A stretch of DNA of 46,241 bases from a bacterium (GTDB lineage Bacteria > UBA8248). The first letter of the stretch is position 1, and each line of letters begins with the position of its first letter. The notes under the pieces were generated by a model that was not told the origin of the DNA, searched no databases, and saw only the letters and a list, made by a program, of their open reading frames with translations. The position numbers and the translations under genes were made by a program. The DNA lies in assembly GCA_030922375.1 (NCBI GenBank), contig JAVEPB010000058.1, positions 1-46,241 on the forward strand, given 5' to 3'. Positions 20,058-28,361 of the stretch are shown here, one piece after another.

Positions 20058-20573
20058 ATGACAGAAGAACTAGCATTACTCAGTCCCGAAGTGGTGGTCC
20101 AGGACTTGAAGGAAAACGGCGTCACCCACGTCGTTTGGCTCCCCGACAGCGAAACCAACTTTTTGTATATGCTGATGAAGGAGGAACCCAAGCTGGACCT
20201 TGTGCCGGTGGGCCGGGAGGGCAACGCCTTCTCCACCGCGGCGGGGCTGTCGGTGGGAGGCGCGAAGCCCGTCATTTTGATTCAGAACACCGGCATGATG
20301 GAATCCGGCGATTCGTTGCGCGGCTGGGGGATGGCGCTGAATATTCCCGTCGTGATAATGATCGGGTATCGTGGCTGGACCCGCCACGGCAAAACCCAGG
20401 ACACCGCCGCCATCTACATCGAGCCCTTTTTAAACGCATTCAACATCAAATATTTTCTGATCGAAAATAACGACGACGCGCCGAGGATCTCCTGGGCTTT
20501 CGAGGAAGCGGAAAAAACGCAGCGGCCCGTGGCGGTCCTCATCGGCGACGAATTCCACGGATTCCATCGATAA
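20058..20573 (+). CDS. TPP-dependent decarboxylase, alpha (PYR) subunit, sulfopyruvate/phosphonopyruvate type
   Basis: 171 residues matching the N-terminal domain of two-subunit sulfopyruvate decarboxylases (ComD). The catalytic Glu that activates thiamine pyrophosphate is in VGREGNAFSTAAGL; PVILIQNTGMMESGDS and RGWTRHG are also family-like. With the next gene it should form the complete enzyme. Sulfopyruvate decarboxylation belongs to coenzyme M or sulfonate metabolism, phosphonopyruvate decarboxylation to phosphonate synthesis; no other gene of either pathway is in the window, so the true substrate is open. Confidence 0.85.
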   Translation: MTEELALLSPEVVVQDLKENGVTHVVWLPDSETNFLYMLMKEEPKLDLVPVGREGNAFSTAAGLSVGGAKPVILIQNTGMMESGDSLRGWGMALNIPVVIMIGYRGWTRHGKTQDTAAIYIEPFLNAFNIKYFLIENNDDAPRISWAFEEAEKTQRPVAVLIGDEFHGFHR

Positions 20574-20623
20574 TATTATCCCGCTACCCAACGCGGGGGC
20601 ACAGCACCGGGAGGCTTCGAATC

Positions 20624-21211
20624 ATGCGCACGGAAGATATGCTCAAAATTCTCCACCAGTACCGCGGGGACGCGATCGTCATACCCGGGCGGGGCGGAAA
20701 CTATTGGATCAAAATGAGCACGAAACCCGAAAGGGATCTGGCCTTCAGGGGAACCGGGATGGGCGGCCGCGCCTCGTTCGCGCTCGGCCTCGCGATGGCC
20801 CGGCCGGATGAAAAGATAATCCTGCTCGACTCGGAGGGCGACATTTTGATGGGTCTGGGGTCCTTGGCGACAATCGCGGACAAGGCCCCGGCTAATCTGT
20901 ACCACTTCATACTGGACAACGAATGCTACGCCACGACCGGGGGGCAGCCGGTCCCCAACGCGAAGAAAATTCGATACGACCTCATCGCGCAAGGGGCGGG
21001 CTACCCTTCGAGCCATGCCTTCGATGAACTGGATGACTTTTCGAACAATATCGAAGCGATCCTCAACGAACCGGGCCCGGTCTTCGTGAGCTTGAAAATA
21101 GACCCCGAGATCGTCAACACACCCATCGCAAAACGCAGGTACTGGCAAACCCGCTCGAACGAACAGGTCATCGTCGATTTCAAGAACGCGGTGGGTCCAA
21201 GGGCCGCCTAA
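20624..21211 (+). CDS. TPP-dependent decarboxylase, beta (TPP-binding) subunit
   Basis: 195 residues matching the C-terminal TPP domain of the same enzyme (ComE-like). The TPP/Mg block is SEGDILMGLGSLATIADK with the later LDNECYATTGGQP; relatives usually have GDG where this protein has SEG, so the metal-binding Asp is replaced by Glu, a conservative change. It is 50 bases after the alpha subunit, same strand, and pairs with it. Upstream a ribosome site AGGCTT-like is weak. Substrate as for the alpha subunit. Confidence 0.85.
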   Translation: MRTEDMLKILHQYRGDAIVIPGRGGNYWIKMSTKPERDLAFRGTGMGGRASFALGLAMARPDEKIILLDSEGDILMGLGSLATIADKAPANLYHFILDNECYATTGGQPVPNAKKIRYDLIAQGAGYPSSHAFDELDDFSNNIEAILNEPGPVFVSLKIDPEIVNTPIAKRRYWQTRSNEQVIVDFKNAVGPRAA

Positions 21212-21239
21212 AGGCAGCCTATTTTCCAATAACACCCCG

Positions 21240-21266
21240 CCCCGGCAAACAGCTCGTTTGCCGGGG
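21240..21266. terminator. Hairpin between convergent genes
   Basis: ccccggcaaac (21240-21250) pairs perfectly with gtttgccgggg (21256-21266) around a 5-base loop. It lies between the convergent stops at 21211 and 21273. The T-run is poor on both strands, so it may act as a bidirectional stem-only terminator. Confidence 0.6.
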
Positions 21267-21272
21267 CGCCCG

Positions 21273-21860
21273 TTATTCCGGCAGCTCCCCCGGGGAGTCC
21301 GGCAGCTCCCTCGGGGAGTCCGGCAGCGCCTCGGCGTCGATGAGGATGAACGCGATCCGGCAGGGCGCATCGCTCCTGTTGGACCAGGCGTGGTTCGTTC
21401 CCCGCTGGATAAGGACATCGCCGGGGCCCATCTTCGTCTCGCCGACGTCCATCATGGCGTATACCTCGCCCCTTAAAACGATTGCGTAGTCGAGGGTGCG
21501 TGTTTTGTGAAATCCGGGATGGCGGCTCGAAGCGCCCGCCGCGTAGGCGCCCTCGCCCCCGTATTGGGAAGCGGTGCCCGCCCTGTCCACCCCGGCCCCG
21601 AAGCGCACCTCGTCGGGCGGCATGTCGATGATCCTGAAAACATTTCCCCGCTCCGGGGGCTCGAGATTAACCGGCCTGTCGGCGGCGTCGGCCTCGCCCG
21701 CGTTCGAGGCCGGGGCGCCGTCCGCCGCCCAGAGTTCATGCCAGATGAAGCCGGGGACGCCTTTGACTTCCAAGCTGTCCGGGGCCGCCCGATCCTCGAG
21801 TATCACCGATTCGCCCCGCTCGTTGTGGCCGGTGAGTATCCGCCTGAATGATTCGCTCAT
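21273..21860 (-). CDS. Cupin-domain protein
   Basis: 195 residues with one cupin barrel. The metal-binding pattern is partly visible: HPGFHKTRTLDYAIVL gives the first His and Asp positions, GEVYAMMDVGE the first strand pair, and RGTNHAWSN the second-motif His. An N-terminal extension (about 90 residues) includes a Asp/Ala-rich insert. The C-terminus carries two copies of the short element ELPDSPGELPE, encoded by a 21-bp duplication. Enzyme or sensor role unknown. It is a lone gene between the decarboxylase pair and the CocE-type hydrolase. Confidence 0.78.
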   Translation of the reverse strand: MSESFRRILTGHNERGESVILEDRAAPDSLEVKGVPGFIWHELWAADGAPASNAGEADAADRPVNLEPPERGNVFRIIDMPPDEVRFGAGVDRAGTASQYGGEGAYAAGASSRHPGFHKTRTLDYAIVLRGEVYAMMDVGETKMGPGDVLIQRGTNHAWSNRSDAPCRIAFILIDAEALPDSPRELPDSPGELPE

Positions 21861-21933
21861 TTTTTTTATTCCTTAAGCATATGGGTGGGCTAATTCAAAT
21901 CCGCCGCTTCGATTGCGAGGGCCGGAAAAGCCT

Positions 21934-23586
21934 CTAGGCGCTCGGAATAACCGGGGCGAACAGGTAGGAGCCCTCCGCCCCCTCGAGGATCGTGTTGTCC
22001 GCCTTGACGGGGAGCGCCTCGTGATAACCGGGGCGCTCGATGACGGATCCGCTGCTCGCAATCTCGATTCTCAGGCGGTGACCCGGCTGAAATACGTTGC
22101 ACGTGGGGACCAGCTCTATCTCAAAAACCGCCTCCTCGCCCGGCGTAAGCGGCACTGACCGCGTGTGCGGGTGCCACGGGCGGCCGGGTTTGGAGCGTGA
22201 TTCGTCCACCTCGCGGTGAGAGGCGCGAAGCCATCCCCTCGTCAGCATCCGGGCCGACCCGTCCGGCGCCTCGTCCATGAAGGCGATGAACCAGTCAACA
22301 TCCTCGGCCGTCGATCGCGCCACCAGGTGAAGCGACAGAGGGCCCGTTATTTCGAGCGGTTCATCCACCGGCTCCGAGCGATAAACGAGCTTCGGGCCAC
22401 CGAGGCGCCAATCCTCCCCGAAAACGTCGGGCGAGTAGGTTCGCTCCCCGCCGCCTCCCGCCGAGAAGGAAAGCGCACCCTCCCCTCCCCCGGAAGGGCC
22501 GCCCAAAAAGATCCGGGTCCATTCCGTGCGCTTGAGCGGCCATTCCTCCTCGCCGCGCCAATGGCCGTCCCCCCGGAGATAGAGCTGAATCGGCGGGCCC
22601 TCCATCACCCCGGTGTCCATCCCCTTGAGCCAGTGGTCGTACCAGCGCAGCGTCTCCTCGTGATAGGCGCCAAACGGGCGGCGGGGCTCGGGCTGGGGCC
22701 CGACCAGGATGCGCTTGGGAACGTCCCCCACCTCCTCCCATCCCGTGAAGACGCCGGCCAGATGAAGCCACCAGAACGACCAATCGCAACCGAAGTAGAC
22801 GGGGATGTTGACCTTGTCGAGGTGCGGGCTCGGAGAGCGCCTCCAGTAATGGTCTCCGTCGAAGGGATGAGAAAACGTGAGCCCCTCGTCGAACATGTTC
22901 CGCAGGCCCGACGGATCGCCGAGCCGCCCGCTGGTCAGATTCAGCGCGGCCACCGCCGAGAACCAGGTAGAGGCGAATCCCATATGAGGAACGCCGCCAT
23001 GAGTCGATCGGTGCCGGTACATGTCGGTGTATGCATCGTAGGGAAAGATCGCCTTCAAGGCCTCGGGCTGGTGAACCGCCGCCAGGAGCTGGGCCAGCGC
23101 GAAATAAGAACAACCGATCATTCCCACCGAACCGTTGCACCAGGGCTGCGCCGCGCACCATTCGATGAGATCGACATAGTCGGCCTGTTCTTTTTCCGCC
23201 TTGTCGTCGTAGCTGCCTTCCGAGTCGTTCGAGCCCCGGCAGTCCACGATGACATGCGCGTATCCCCGGGCCACCCAAAACTCCGTGATGCCCGCCTCGT
23301 TCTGTCCGATTGGCACTTCGGTAAGCTGGAGTCCCTTGGTGTAGGGCGATACGGAAATGAGCGCCGGAAACTTTTGTCCGGCGGCGCGGGGCCGGTGGAC
23401 ATCCGCGGCGAGACGCACATCGTCGCGCATGGAAATCATCAGATCGAATTCCGAGAAAATGCTGTAGATCGGCTCCGATCGCTCCCTGACCTCGGGCGGC
23501 GAATCGAAGGGCCACTGAGGCCAGACGGCCGGATGCACATGGCGCACGCTGTTGGGATCCCAGACCCGATTCGTATCTCTGCCCAT
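21934..23586 (-). CDS. CocE/NonD-family hydrolase (X-Pro dipeptidyl-peptidase S15 type)
   Basis: A 550-residue serine hydrolase. The alpha/beta domain has the oxyanion and nucleophile block VGMIGCSYFALAQ with Ser160, preceded by VIVDCRGSNDSEG, which is typical of this family. A C-terminal jelly-roll domain follows (PLEITGPLSLHLV ... GHRLRIEIASS). Relatives hydrolyse cocaine esters, alpha-amino acid esters or X-Pro peptides; the substrate here is unknown. No signal peptide is evident, so it is probably cytoplasmic. Start ATG behind GAGGGGG. The next gene, an amidase, lies 145 bases upstream on the same strand. Confidence 0.9.
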   Translation of the reverse strand: MGRDTNRVWDPNSVRHVHPAVWPQWPFDSPPEVRERSEPIYSIFSEFDLMISMRDDVRLAADVHRPRAAGQKFPALISVSPYTKGLQLTEVPIGQNEAGITEFWVARGYAHVIVDCRGSNDSEGSYDDKAEKEQADYVDLIEWCAAQPWCNGSVGMIGCSYFALAQLLAAVHQPEALKAIFPYDAYTDMYRHRSTHGGVPHMGFASTWFSAVAALNLTSGRLGDPSGLRNMFDEGLTFSHPFDGDHYWRRSPSPHLDKVNIPVYFGCDWSFWWLHLAGVFTGWEEVGDVPKRILVGPQPEPRRPFGAYHEETLRWYDHWLKGMDTGVMEGPPIQLYLRGDGHWRGEEEWPLKRTEWTRIFLGGPSGGGEGALSFSAGGGGERTYSPDVFGEDWRLGGPKLVYRSEPVDEPLEITGPLSLHLVARSTAEDVDWFIAFMDEAPDGSARMLTRGWLRASHREVDESRSKPGRPWHPHTRSVPLTPGEEAVFEIELVPTCNVFQPGHRLRIEIASSGSVIERPGYHEALPVKADNTILEGAEGSYLFAPVIPSA

Positions 23587-23731
23587 TAAACGGCCCCCTC
23601 GATAAGAAAAATCCGGATAAATGTGGTGACACCCGCACTATACCCTTACTGCCGGGCCTTTTCGAAGGGTCCGCGTCACGGCCACGGCAGGCTTTCGGGC
23701 ATTCCTTGAGTGGTATTTCTGATACACGACT

Positions 23732-24934
23732 TCAGCTTTTCAGGGAGGCTTCGATTTCCCGTGCGAAGGCGATCAGCATTTCATCCGACCCCCTCTCACC
23801 GAGAAGTGAAAGACCGGCCGGCAGTCCATCCACCTCGGCCAGGGGCAGATTAATCTGGGGGGCGCCGAGCATACCGGCGATACAGGTCAACGAGCTGTTC
23901 AGCGAGCGAAGAGTGGCGCGGGCCGAGAGGCTCTCGCCCACCGGGGGCGCCGGGGCCGCCGTCGTCGGCATGCAAACGACCGCGCCGCCCGCGAGCATCG
24001 GCTCCATGCGCTCGACAAAATCCGCCTGGACGGAGCTGGCCGCCTCGATTTCGGCATCCGTGATCGCCGATGCGGCCGCATACCGCTCGGCCACATCGAA
24101 CTTCAGGCGCGGGTTGACGCGGTCGAGCCAACCGCGAGCCGACTCCCAACCCTCCCGGTTCTGAAGGCGCCATTGGTGGGCCCTCAGCTCATCGAGGCTT
24201 GTCTCTGAAATCCGCCCGGCCGCAGAATTCCCAACGAGGGCTGAGATTTTATCGACAAACGGCTCAAGGGCGCCGGCCACCGCCCGCTCCGCCAATTCGA
24301 AGGCGTCCTCGGCGACGACGATACGGCTTGGCCGCGCCTCCTGAATCTCACTTTGAAGAAGCACCTCGCCGACCCGGGCGAAGGTCGCGGCCTCGCGCGC
24401 GAACCAGCCGATCGTGTCGAAGCTGGGCGCCTGGATAAGAATTCCCTCGAGCGGAATCCGCCCGTGGGTCGGCCGAAGGCCATAAAGACCGCAGAAGCTG
24501 GAAGGAACGCGCACCGACCCGCCCGTATCCGAGCCGAGGGCGAAATCCACCATCCCGCCCGCCACCGCCGAGGCCGAGCCGCTCGACGAGCCGCCCGGAA
24601 CGCGGCCCGGGGCGCGCGGATTGACCGGAGTGCCGTAGTGGGCGTTTTCGCCGAAAATGCCGCGCGTGAGCTCATCGGTGATCGTCTTGCCGATCATCTC
24701 CGCCCCGGCTTCGGCCAAAACACCGACCGCCCGGGCGGTTTTCTCCGCCGGCTCGTGTGTCGTCTTCCAGTCGGGATTCCCCCCACCCGTCACGTGCCCC
24801 GCGACGTCGAAAATATCCTTCGCCGCGAACGTCAGGCCGGCGAGCGGCCCCTCCGCCGCCCCCTCGAGATAAGAGTCGCTGTCCCTGCAAAATGCGTTCA
24901 ACCGGTCATCGATAACCCGCCCGAAATTCGTCAC
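23732..24934 (-). CDS. Amidase (amidase signature family)
   Basis: About 400 residues of the Ser-cisSer-Lys amidase family, which releases ammonia from amides. The Lys is in FAAKDIF (residue 39), the cis-Ser in GGSSSGSASA (about 117), and the nucleophile Ser in GSDTGGSVRVP (Ser140). Start chosen as GTG 24934 behind GGAGGT; a longer ATG at 24973 lacks a clear site. It does not look like the GatA tRNA amidotransferase subunit, being shorter and without partner genes. Substrate unknown. The CocE-type hydrolase downstream may share its transcript. Confidence 0.9.
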   Translation of the reverse strand: MTNFGRVIDDRLNAFCRDSDSYLEGAAEGPLAGLTFAAKDIFDVAGHVTGGGNPDWKTTHEPAEKTARAVGVLAEAGAEMIGKTITDELTRGIFGENAHYGTPVNPRAPGRVPGGSSSGSASAVAGGMVDFALGSDTGGSVRVPSSFCGLYGLRPTHGRIPLEGILIQAPSFDTIGWFAREAATFARVGEVLLQSEIQEARPSRIVVAEDAFELAERAVAGALEPFVDKISALVGNSAAGRISETSLDELRAHQWRLQNREGWESARGWLDRVNPRLKFDVAERYAAASAITDAEIEAASSVQADFVERMEPMLAGGAVVCMPTTAAPAPPVGESLSARATLRSLNSSLTCIAGMLGAPQINLPLAEVDGLPAGLSLLGERGSDEMLIAFAREIEASLKS

Positions 24935-25268
24935 GGTCTTTCCACCTCCGGTGTCACTGGGCAGGTGCTCCAACCACCTGCCCCAATTTGTTGAGCAACT
25001 TCCTTTCTAACAGAACCATGCGCATTGGGCACTCTCAAGCCGGGTTTGGGAGTGCATTACGGGGACTCGCCGCCGGGAGGAGATGGACTATCCAGCCGCT
25101 AATTTAGGGGAAAGAAAAAAGGCGGGGCTCTGGGGCGGATCGGGTCCAGAGTCGGTTGCCTGGAGAGAAAACTTTGGCGTGAAATGCCAAAATAGATTAG
25201 GATTTTCCTGCCAAAAAAATCATCCGGGAAATGCCGGTTATATGGTCTTTCAAAATTAACATGGAGCA
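24935..25268. promoter_or_regulatory. Divergent intergenic region with a perfect inverted repeat
   Basis: No gene is seen. tttggc (25173-25178) and gccaaa (25186-25191) form a perfect 6-bp inverted repeat around 7 bases, with a second gaaatgcc copy near 25228. It sits about 80-95 bases before the VOC gene and could be an operator; the AT-rich 25190-25260 stretch could hold its promoter. Confidence 0.35.
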
Positions 25269-25643
25269 ATGATTGGCATGATAAGAATGCGGTATATTGT
25301 CGATGACGTCGACAAGGCGGTTGAGTTTTATACATCAAATCTTGATTTTCAGTTAGAACAACAATTTGGACCGGCAATAGCTATTTTAGAACGAGATGGC
25401 GTACAGCTACTGGTCTCCGGTCCCAATGCTTCAGCCTCGAGACCAATGCCCGACGGATCCAAACCCATACCGGGAGGATGGAATTGGATTCTAATTTCCG
25501 TTGATGATCTGGAATCGGTTGTTTCCCGGCTCAAACAGAACGGCGTGCGGTTTAAAAACGATATTATAGAAGGTCCGGGAGGCAAACAGATTCTTTGTCT
25601 CGACCCCTCAGAAAATGTAGTGGAGCTTTTCCAGCCGGTTTAG
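25269..25643 (+). CDS. VOC-fold protein (glyoxalase/bleomycin-resistance family)
   Basis: 124 residues with one vicinal-oxygen-chelate module pair: IVDDVDKAVEFYTSNLDF, then AILERDGVQLLVSG, SVDDLESVVSRLKQNG and a final DPSENVVELFQP. The usual first His ligand is absent here, while the last Glu is present, so it may bind metal poorly or act as a binding protein. GGAG lies very close to ATG 25269; ATG 25278 is an alternative start. Base composition is lower in GC than the neighbours, which could mean transfer. It is divergent from the amidase. Confidence 0.82.
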   Translation: MIGMIRMRYIVDDVDKAVEFYTSNLDFQLEQQFGPAIAILERDGVQLLVSGPNASASRPMPDGSKPIPGGWNWILISVDDLESVVSRLKQNGVRFKNDIIEGPGGKQILCLDPSENVVELFQPV

Positions 25644-25682
25644 GAATTCCGGGGACGAAATCGAAAAACCAATGGCCTCGTT

Positions 25683-26042
25683 CTAAGCTTTCCGGATGTC
25701 CCCCATCTTCGCCTCGAATTCGGGTTTGTCGATTTCGCCCTTGGCATAGCGCTTTTTCAGGATGTCTTCCGCGGTTTCACGGCCGTTTGAGACCGGGGAG
25801 GACCCGCCCGTGCCGCTCCAGAGCCAGCGGACGAGAGCGACCCCCCCGGCGATGATTAAAACCCAGAAGATGAGCATGAAGAGCATCATCCCGACCCCGA
25901 AGCTCCCCATCATGTAATGCATTCCCCAGGGCCCGCCGCCCCAGGGTCCGCCGCCCCAGTCGCCGCGCTGGGCCGAGGCGAGGGTCGCGAAGGGCAGAAT
26001 CGAACCTAAAAAGGCGGTTGTCATCGTCAATGGCGCTTTCAT
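25683..26042 (-). CDS. Membrane protein with C-terminal SHOCT domain
   Basis: 119 residues: a signal-peptide-like start, a Gly/Trp-rich segment (WGGGPWGGGPWG), one transmembrane helix (about residues 48-74) and a SHOCT motif (ILKKRYAKGEIDKPEFEAK) at the end. SHOCT is a short helical hairpin found at the ends of many membrane proteins; its function is generally unknown. It is a lone gene with a GGAGG ribosome site. Confidence 0.85.
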   Translation of the reverse strand: MKAPLTMTTAFLGSILPFATLASAQRGDWGGGPWGGGPWGMHYMMGSFGVGMMLFMLIFWVLIIAGGVALVRWLWSGTGGSSPVSNGRETAEDILKKRYAKGEIDKPEFEAKMGDIRKA

Positions 26043-26197
26043 CGCATGGGACCTCCGTTAAATCATGGTTCCGCCGGTTGAAATCCCGCATCGGGATCTA
26101 CGCCTTTTTTGACGCAGCGGGTTCCATTCCGGATTCCGGAGCAGTGCCTAAATCCCCTCAAAATCATTGATTCGCGAGTCATGCACGTTTTTGGTGC

Positions 26198-26241
26198 GAA
26201 AAAAAAGCGCCCGGCCTATTCCGGAGAAATAGACCGGGCGC
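26198..26241 (-). terminator. Rho-independent terminator of the TctC-type gene
   Basis: A 14-bp stem (26207-26220 with 26228-26241, one mismatch) is followed on the minus strand by nine T residues (the A-run at 26198-26206). It sits 42 bases past the end of the binding-protein gene at 26284. Confidence 0.9.
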
Positions 26242-26283
26242 GTGATGCCGATTTTCCCGGGGTTTTCGGCCCCCGGGGCGAAT

Positions 26284-27261
26284 CTATTTCTTGGTCATCG
26301 CCTTGATGACTGTTGTGAACCGCTTGTATTCCATCGGCCGTATCTTATCGTAATCCTCTCCCCTCATGAATTGCACGGGCATGCCGATGCTCCTCATGAA
26401 ACGCTTGAAGGACCTGTGCTTCGTCAGCTTCGTGAAGGCGTTCTTCAGGGTTTCCATGCGATCGGCCGGGGTGTTCGAGGGGGCCATGAATATCCGCTCC
26501 ATCGTGAATCCCAGGCCCGGATAACCCAGCTCCTTGCTCGAAGGGACGTCCTTGAAGACCGGGTCGCTCGTGATGCGCTGGTCGGCGACAACCGCCAGGG
26601 CGCGGAGCTTGCCCGACTTGAGGTGGGGGATGGCCTGGGGCGGGGACGCGAAGCCGATGGCAATCCGCCCGGCGAGGGTGGCGCGCATCAAGGGGCCGCC
26701 TCCCTTGTGGGGGATGAGGTTGACCTTGATGCCGGTTGCCTTGGCGATAGTCATGTAAGTCGTATATGAGCTTCCCCACACCCCGCTGTGGCCCACGTTG
26801 ATTTGTCCGGGGTTCTTTTTGGCGTCCTCGATAAACGCCTTGAATGTCTTGTATTTGGAGTTGGCCAGGGTGATCATCAGCGGGTTCGAGTGATTGATCT
26901 TGGCGATGGTCTTGAAGGCCTTCTGGGTGTTGAAGGGAACCTTCCGGGTCTGCGGCACGATCATGTCGATACCGTTGTGGGTGAATAGAATGGTATAGCC
27001 GTCCGGCCGGGAGTTCGCGACGAAGCCCGTCGCCTTCATCCCGGCGCCCCCCGGAAGGAGCTTCACGATCATCGGCTGCTCCAGGATATCGGCCATGATG
27101 CTCGTGATCCCGCGGGCGTGAAGGTCGTGGCTGCCGCCGGGCCCGAAGGGAATGACGACGACGATGGGCTTGTTGGGATAGGCCGCCGCGTCCGCGGTGT
27201 GCGGAACCGCCAGCGCGAACAGGGCCAGCGCCAAAAACAGGGTCAATACGCATCGTTTCAT
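26284..27261 (-). CDS. Tripartite tricarboxylate transporter binding protein (TctC/Bug family)
   Basis: 325 residues, exported to the periplasm. ATG 27261 was chosen because GGGGAGGAG precedes it and a signal peptide follows (MKRCVLTLFLALALFALAVP, cleavage near ADAAAYP). YPNKPIVVVIPFGPGG is the classic start of mature Bug proteins. No TctA or TctB membrane subunit is in the window, so this is an orphan, as is common in Bug-rich genomes. The ligand is probably a carboxylate, unknown which. Confidence 0.92.
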   Translation of the reverse strand: MKRCVLTLFLALALFALAVPHTADAAAYPNKPIVVVIPFGPGGSHDLHARGITSIMADILEQPMIVKLLPGGAGMKATGFVANSRPDGYTILFTHNGIDMIVPQTRKVPFNTQKAFKTIAKINHSNPLMITLANSKYKTFKAFIEDAKKNPGQINVGHSGVWGSSYTTYMTIAKATGIKVNLIPHKGGGPLMRATLAGRIAIGFASPPQAIPHLKSGKLRALAVVADQRITSDPVFKDVPSSKELGYPGLGFTMERIFMAPSNTPADRMETLKNAFTKLTKHRSFKRFMRSIGMPVQFMRGEDYDKIRPMEYKRFTTVIKAMTKK

Positions 27262-27414
27262 TGTGACTCCTCCCCTTTTAGGATGTGCCTTCGATTGCCT
27301 ATCGCCCGGCGCCCCGGGACAGCCCGGGGCGAACGGTGAGATAGGCCCTCCGGATAATAGCGGCCGCCCAAAAATTTCGAAGCGGCAGGCCCGTGCATGG
27401 CGAATGATCAATAA

Positions 27415-27431
27415 CCGGAATTATGCGGTAA
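27415..27431 (+). repeat. Third copy of the attatgcgg motif
   Basis: ccggaattatgcggtaa resembles the direct repeats at 2583-2626 over 15 bases. It lies in the 258-base gap upstream of the TctC-type gene; no gene is seen in the rest of that gap. Confidence 0.45.
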
Positions 27432-27519
27432 AGCGCTCCACTCTTCAAATCCGGCTCACTTACCCCTCCCCCGGGCGGTGGCGTGAGCCGGCCTTCGACA
27501 GGAGGCGGTCTTCACCCCC

Positions 27520-27676
27520 TCAATCAAGCGGGACGATGGCTTCGATCTCGACGAGGAATTCGGGGGCGGCGAGGGCCGAGATGATGAGCAGGGTGTTGGC
27601 GGGCGGGTAGCCCTTGAAGAACTCGCGGCGGACGGCGCCGACGGCGGCCTTCATGTTTTCGAGGACCTGCCGGGGT
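27520..27676 (-). pseudogene. Truncated ridA copy with an internal in-frame deletion
   Basis: 27520-27649 matches the intact ridA 3' region (28362 on) with only two mismatches over about 130 bp. An 81-bp segment present in ridA (27 codons) is missing, between two copies of the 6-base word gacggc, so deletion by slippage at that short repeat is likely. Homology then resumes for about 25 bases and stops; the first third of ridA, including the start, is absent. It cannot make a working RidA. Both copies are in the same orientation, 842 bp apart. Confidence 0.9.
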
Positions 27677-27696
27677 CTTCCCCCCGGACGCAGAAC

Positions 27697-27705
27697 TGGT
27701 ATACT
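27697..27705 (+). promoter_or_regulatory. Extended -10 promoter candidate
   Basis: tggtatact is an extended -10 motif (TGnTATACT). The expected start is near 27712, about 22 bases before ATG 27734. No -35 box is evident, as is usual for extended -10 promoters. Confidence 0.4.
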
Positions 27706-27733
27706 GGAGGGTGCCGCTGCAGGGCCCGGCCAG

Positions 27734-28093
27734 ATGAACACCACCGACGTTTTCTCCACCTTTCCGTTGATTCATTCCGCTTTCAACATCCCCGCCTTGA
27801 TACTCCTGTACCTCTTTGCGTTTCGCCCGCTCCTGCGGTGGGTGGAGACACTCGAAACAACGCTGAAGCCCCGGCTGCGCAAACTTCCCGTGGAGCCCGA
27901 AGGCGGAGAACTCCCCGAAGGTGTCCCCGCTTCTTCGGATGCGCGTCCGGACCTTCCTCCATCCGAGGAAACTGCAGAGCAGCGGGCGCTCAAAGAGGCG
28001 AGAAACATCTACGATGAAGTGTCTGAATTCATCGCGGGCAACCCGGAAAAGACGGCCGACCTCCTGCGAGCGTGGATGAAAGAACACACCTGA
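27734..28093 (+). CDS. Small membrane protein resembling the C-terminal end of flagellar FliF
   Basis: 119 residues from ATG 27734 with one transmembrane helix (about 17-34) ending in FRPLLRWVE, then a Pro/Glu-rich linker and a final acidic-basic helix, FIAGNPEKTADLLRAWMKE. That helix is close to the FliF tail that binds FliG (NDP-x-VVALVIRQW pattern: NP, hydrophobic pairs, RxW), and the helix+RPLLR is like FliF's second membrane segment. No FliF N-terminal ring domains are present, and the reading frame upstream is antisense ridA remnant. It may be a fragment left by the same rearrangement or a small free-standing protein. The ribosome site is weak. Confidence 0.6.
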   Translation: MNTTDVFSTFPLIHSAFNIPALILLYLFAFRPLLRWVETLETTLKPRLRKLPVEPEGGELPEGVPASSDARPDLPPSEETAEQRALKEARNIYDEVSEFIAGNPEKTADLLRAWMKEHT

Positions 28094-28361
28094 CGGATAA
28101 ACTGAGCAGAAGAAACACAAGCGAGATACCGTCCTGTCTAAAACTCAAGCGAACCGTGAGCCTTTTTTCTGAAAATGGATTGCATCCCTAAACCCGTTCC
28201 CTGAAGTATTTCAATCATCTGCCCGCACCAGGTCATTGGAGGCTCTTCTGGCAAAAGCGCGCGCTTGCCGCGCCCTTGAGGACGACCAGCCCCCGGCGAT
28301 GGTGCTTCGCACTACCCCCGCACCTCCTCCCCGCCTGTCGCCAGGAGGCGGCGGCGCCAGC

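Noticed and set aside
27520..27759. 79-residue minus-strand frame as a working second RidA
   Set aside because: It lacks the N-terminal third and 27 internal codons, so it is treated as a remnant.
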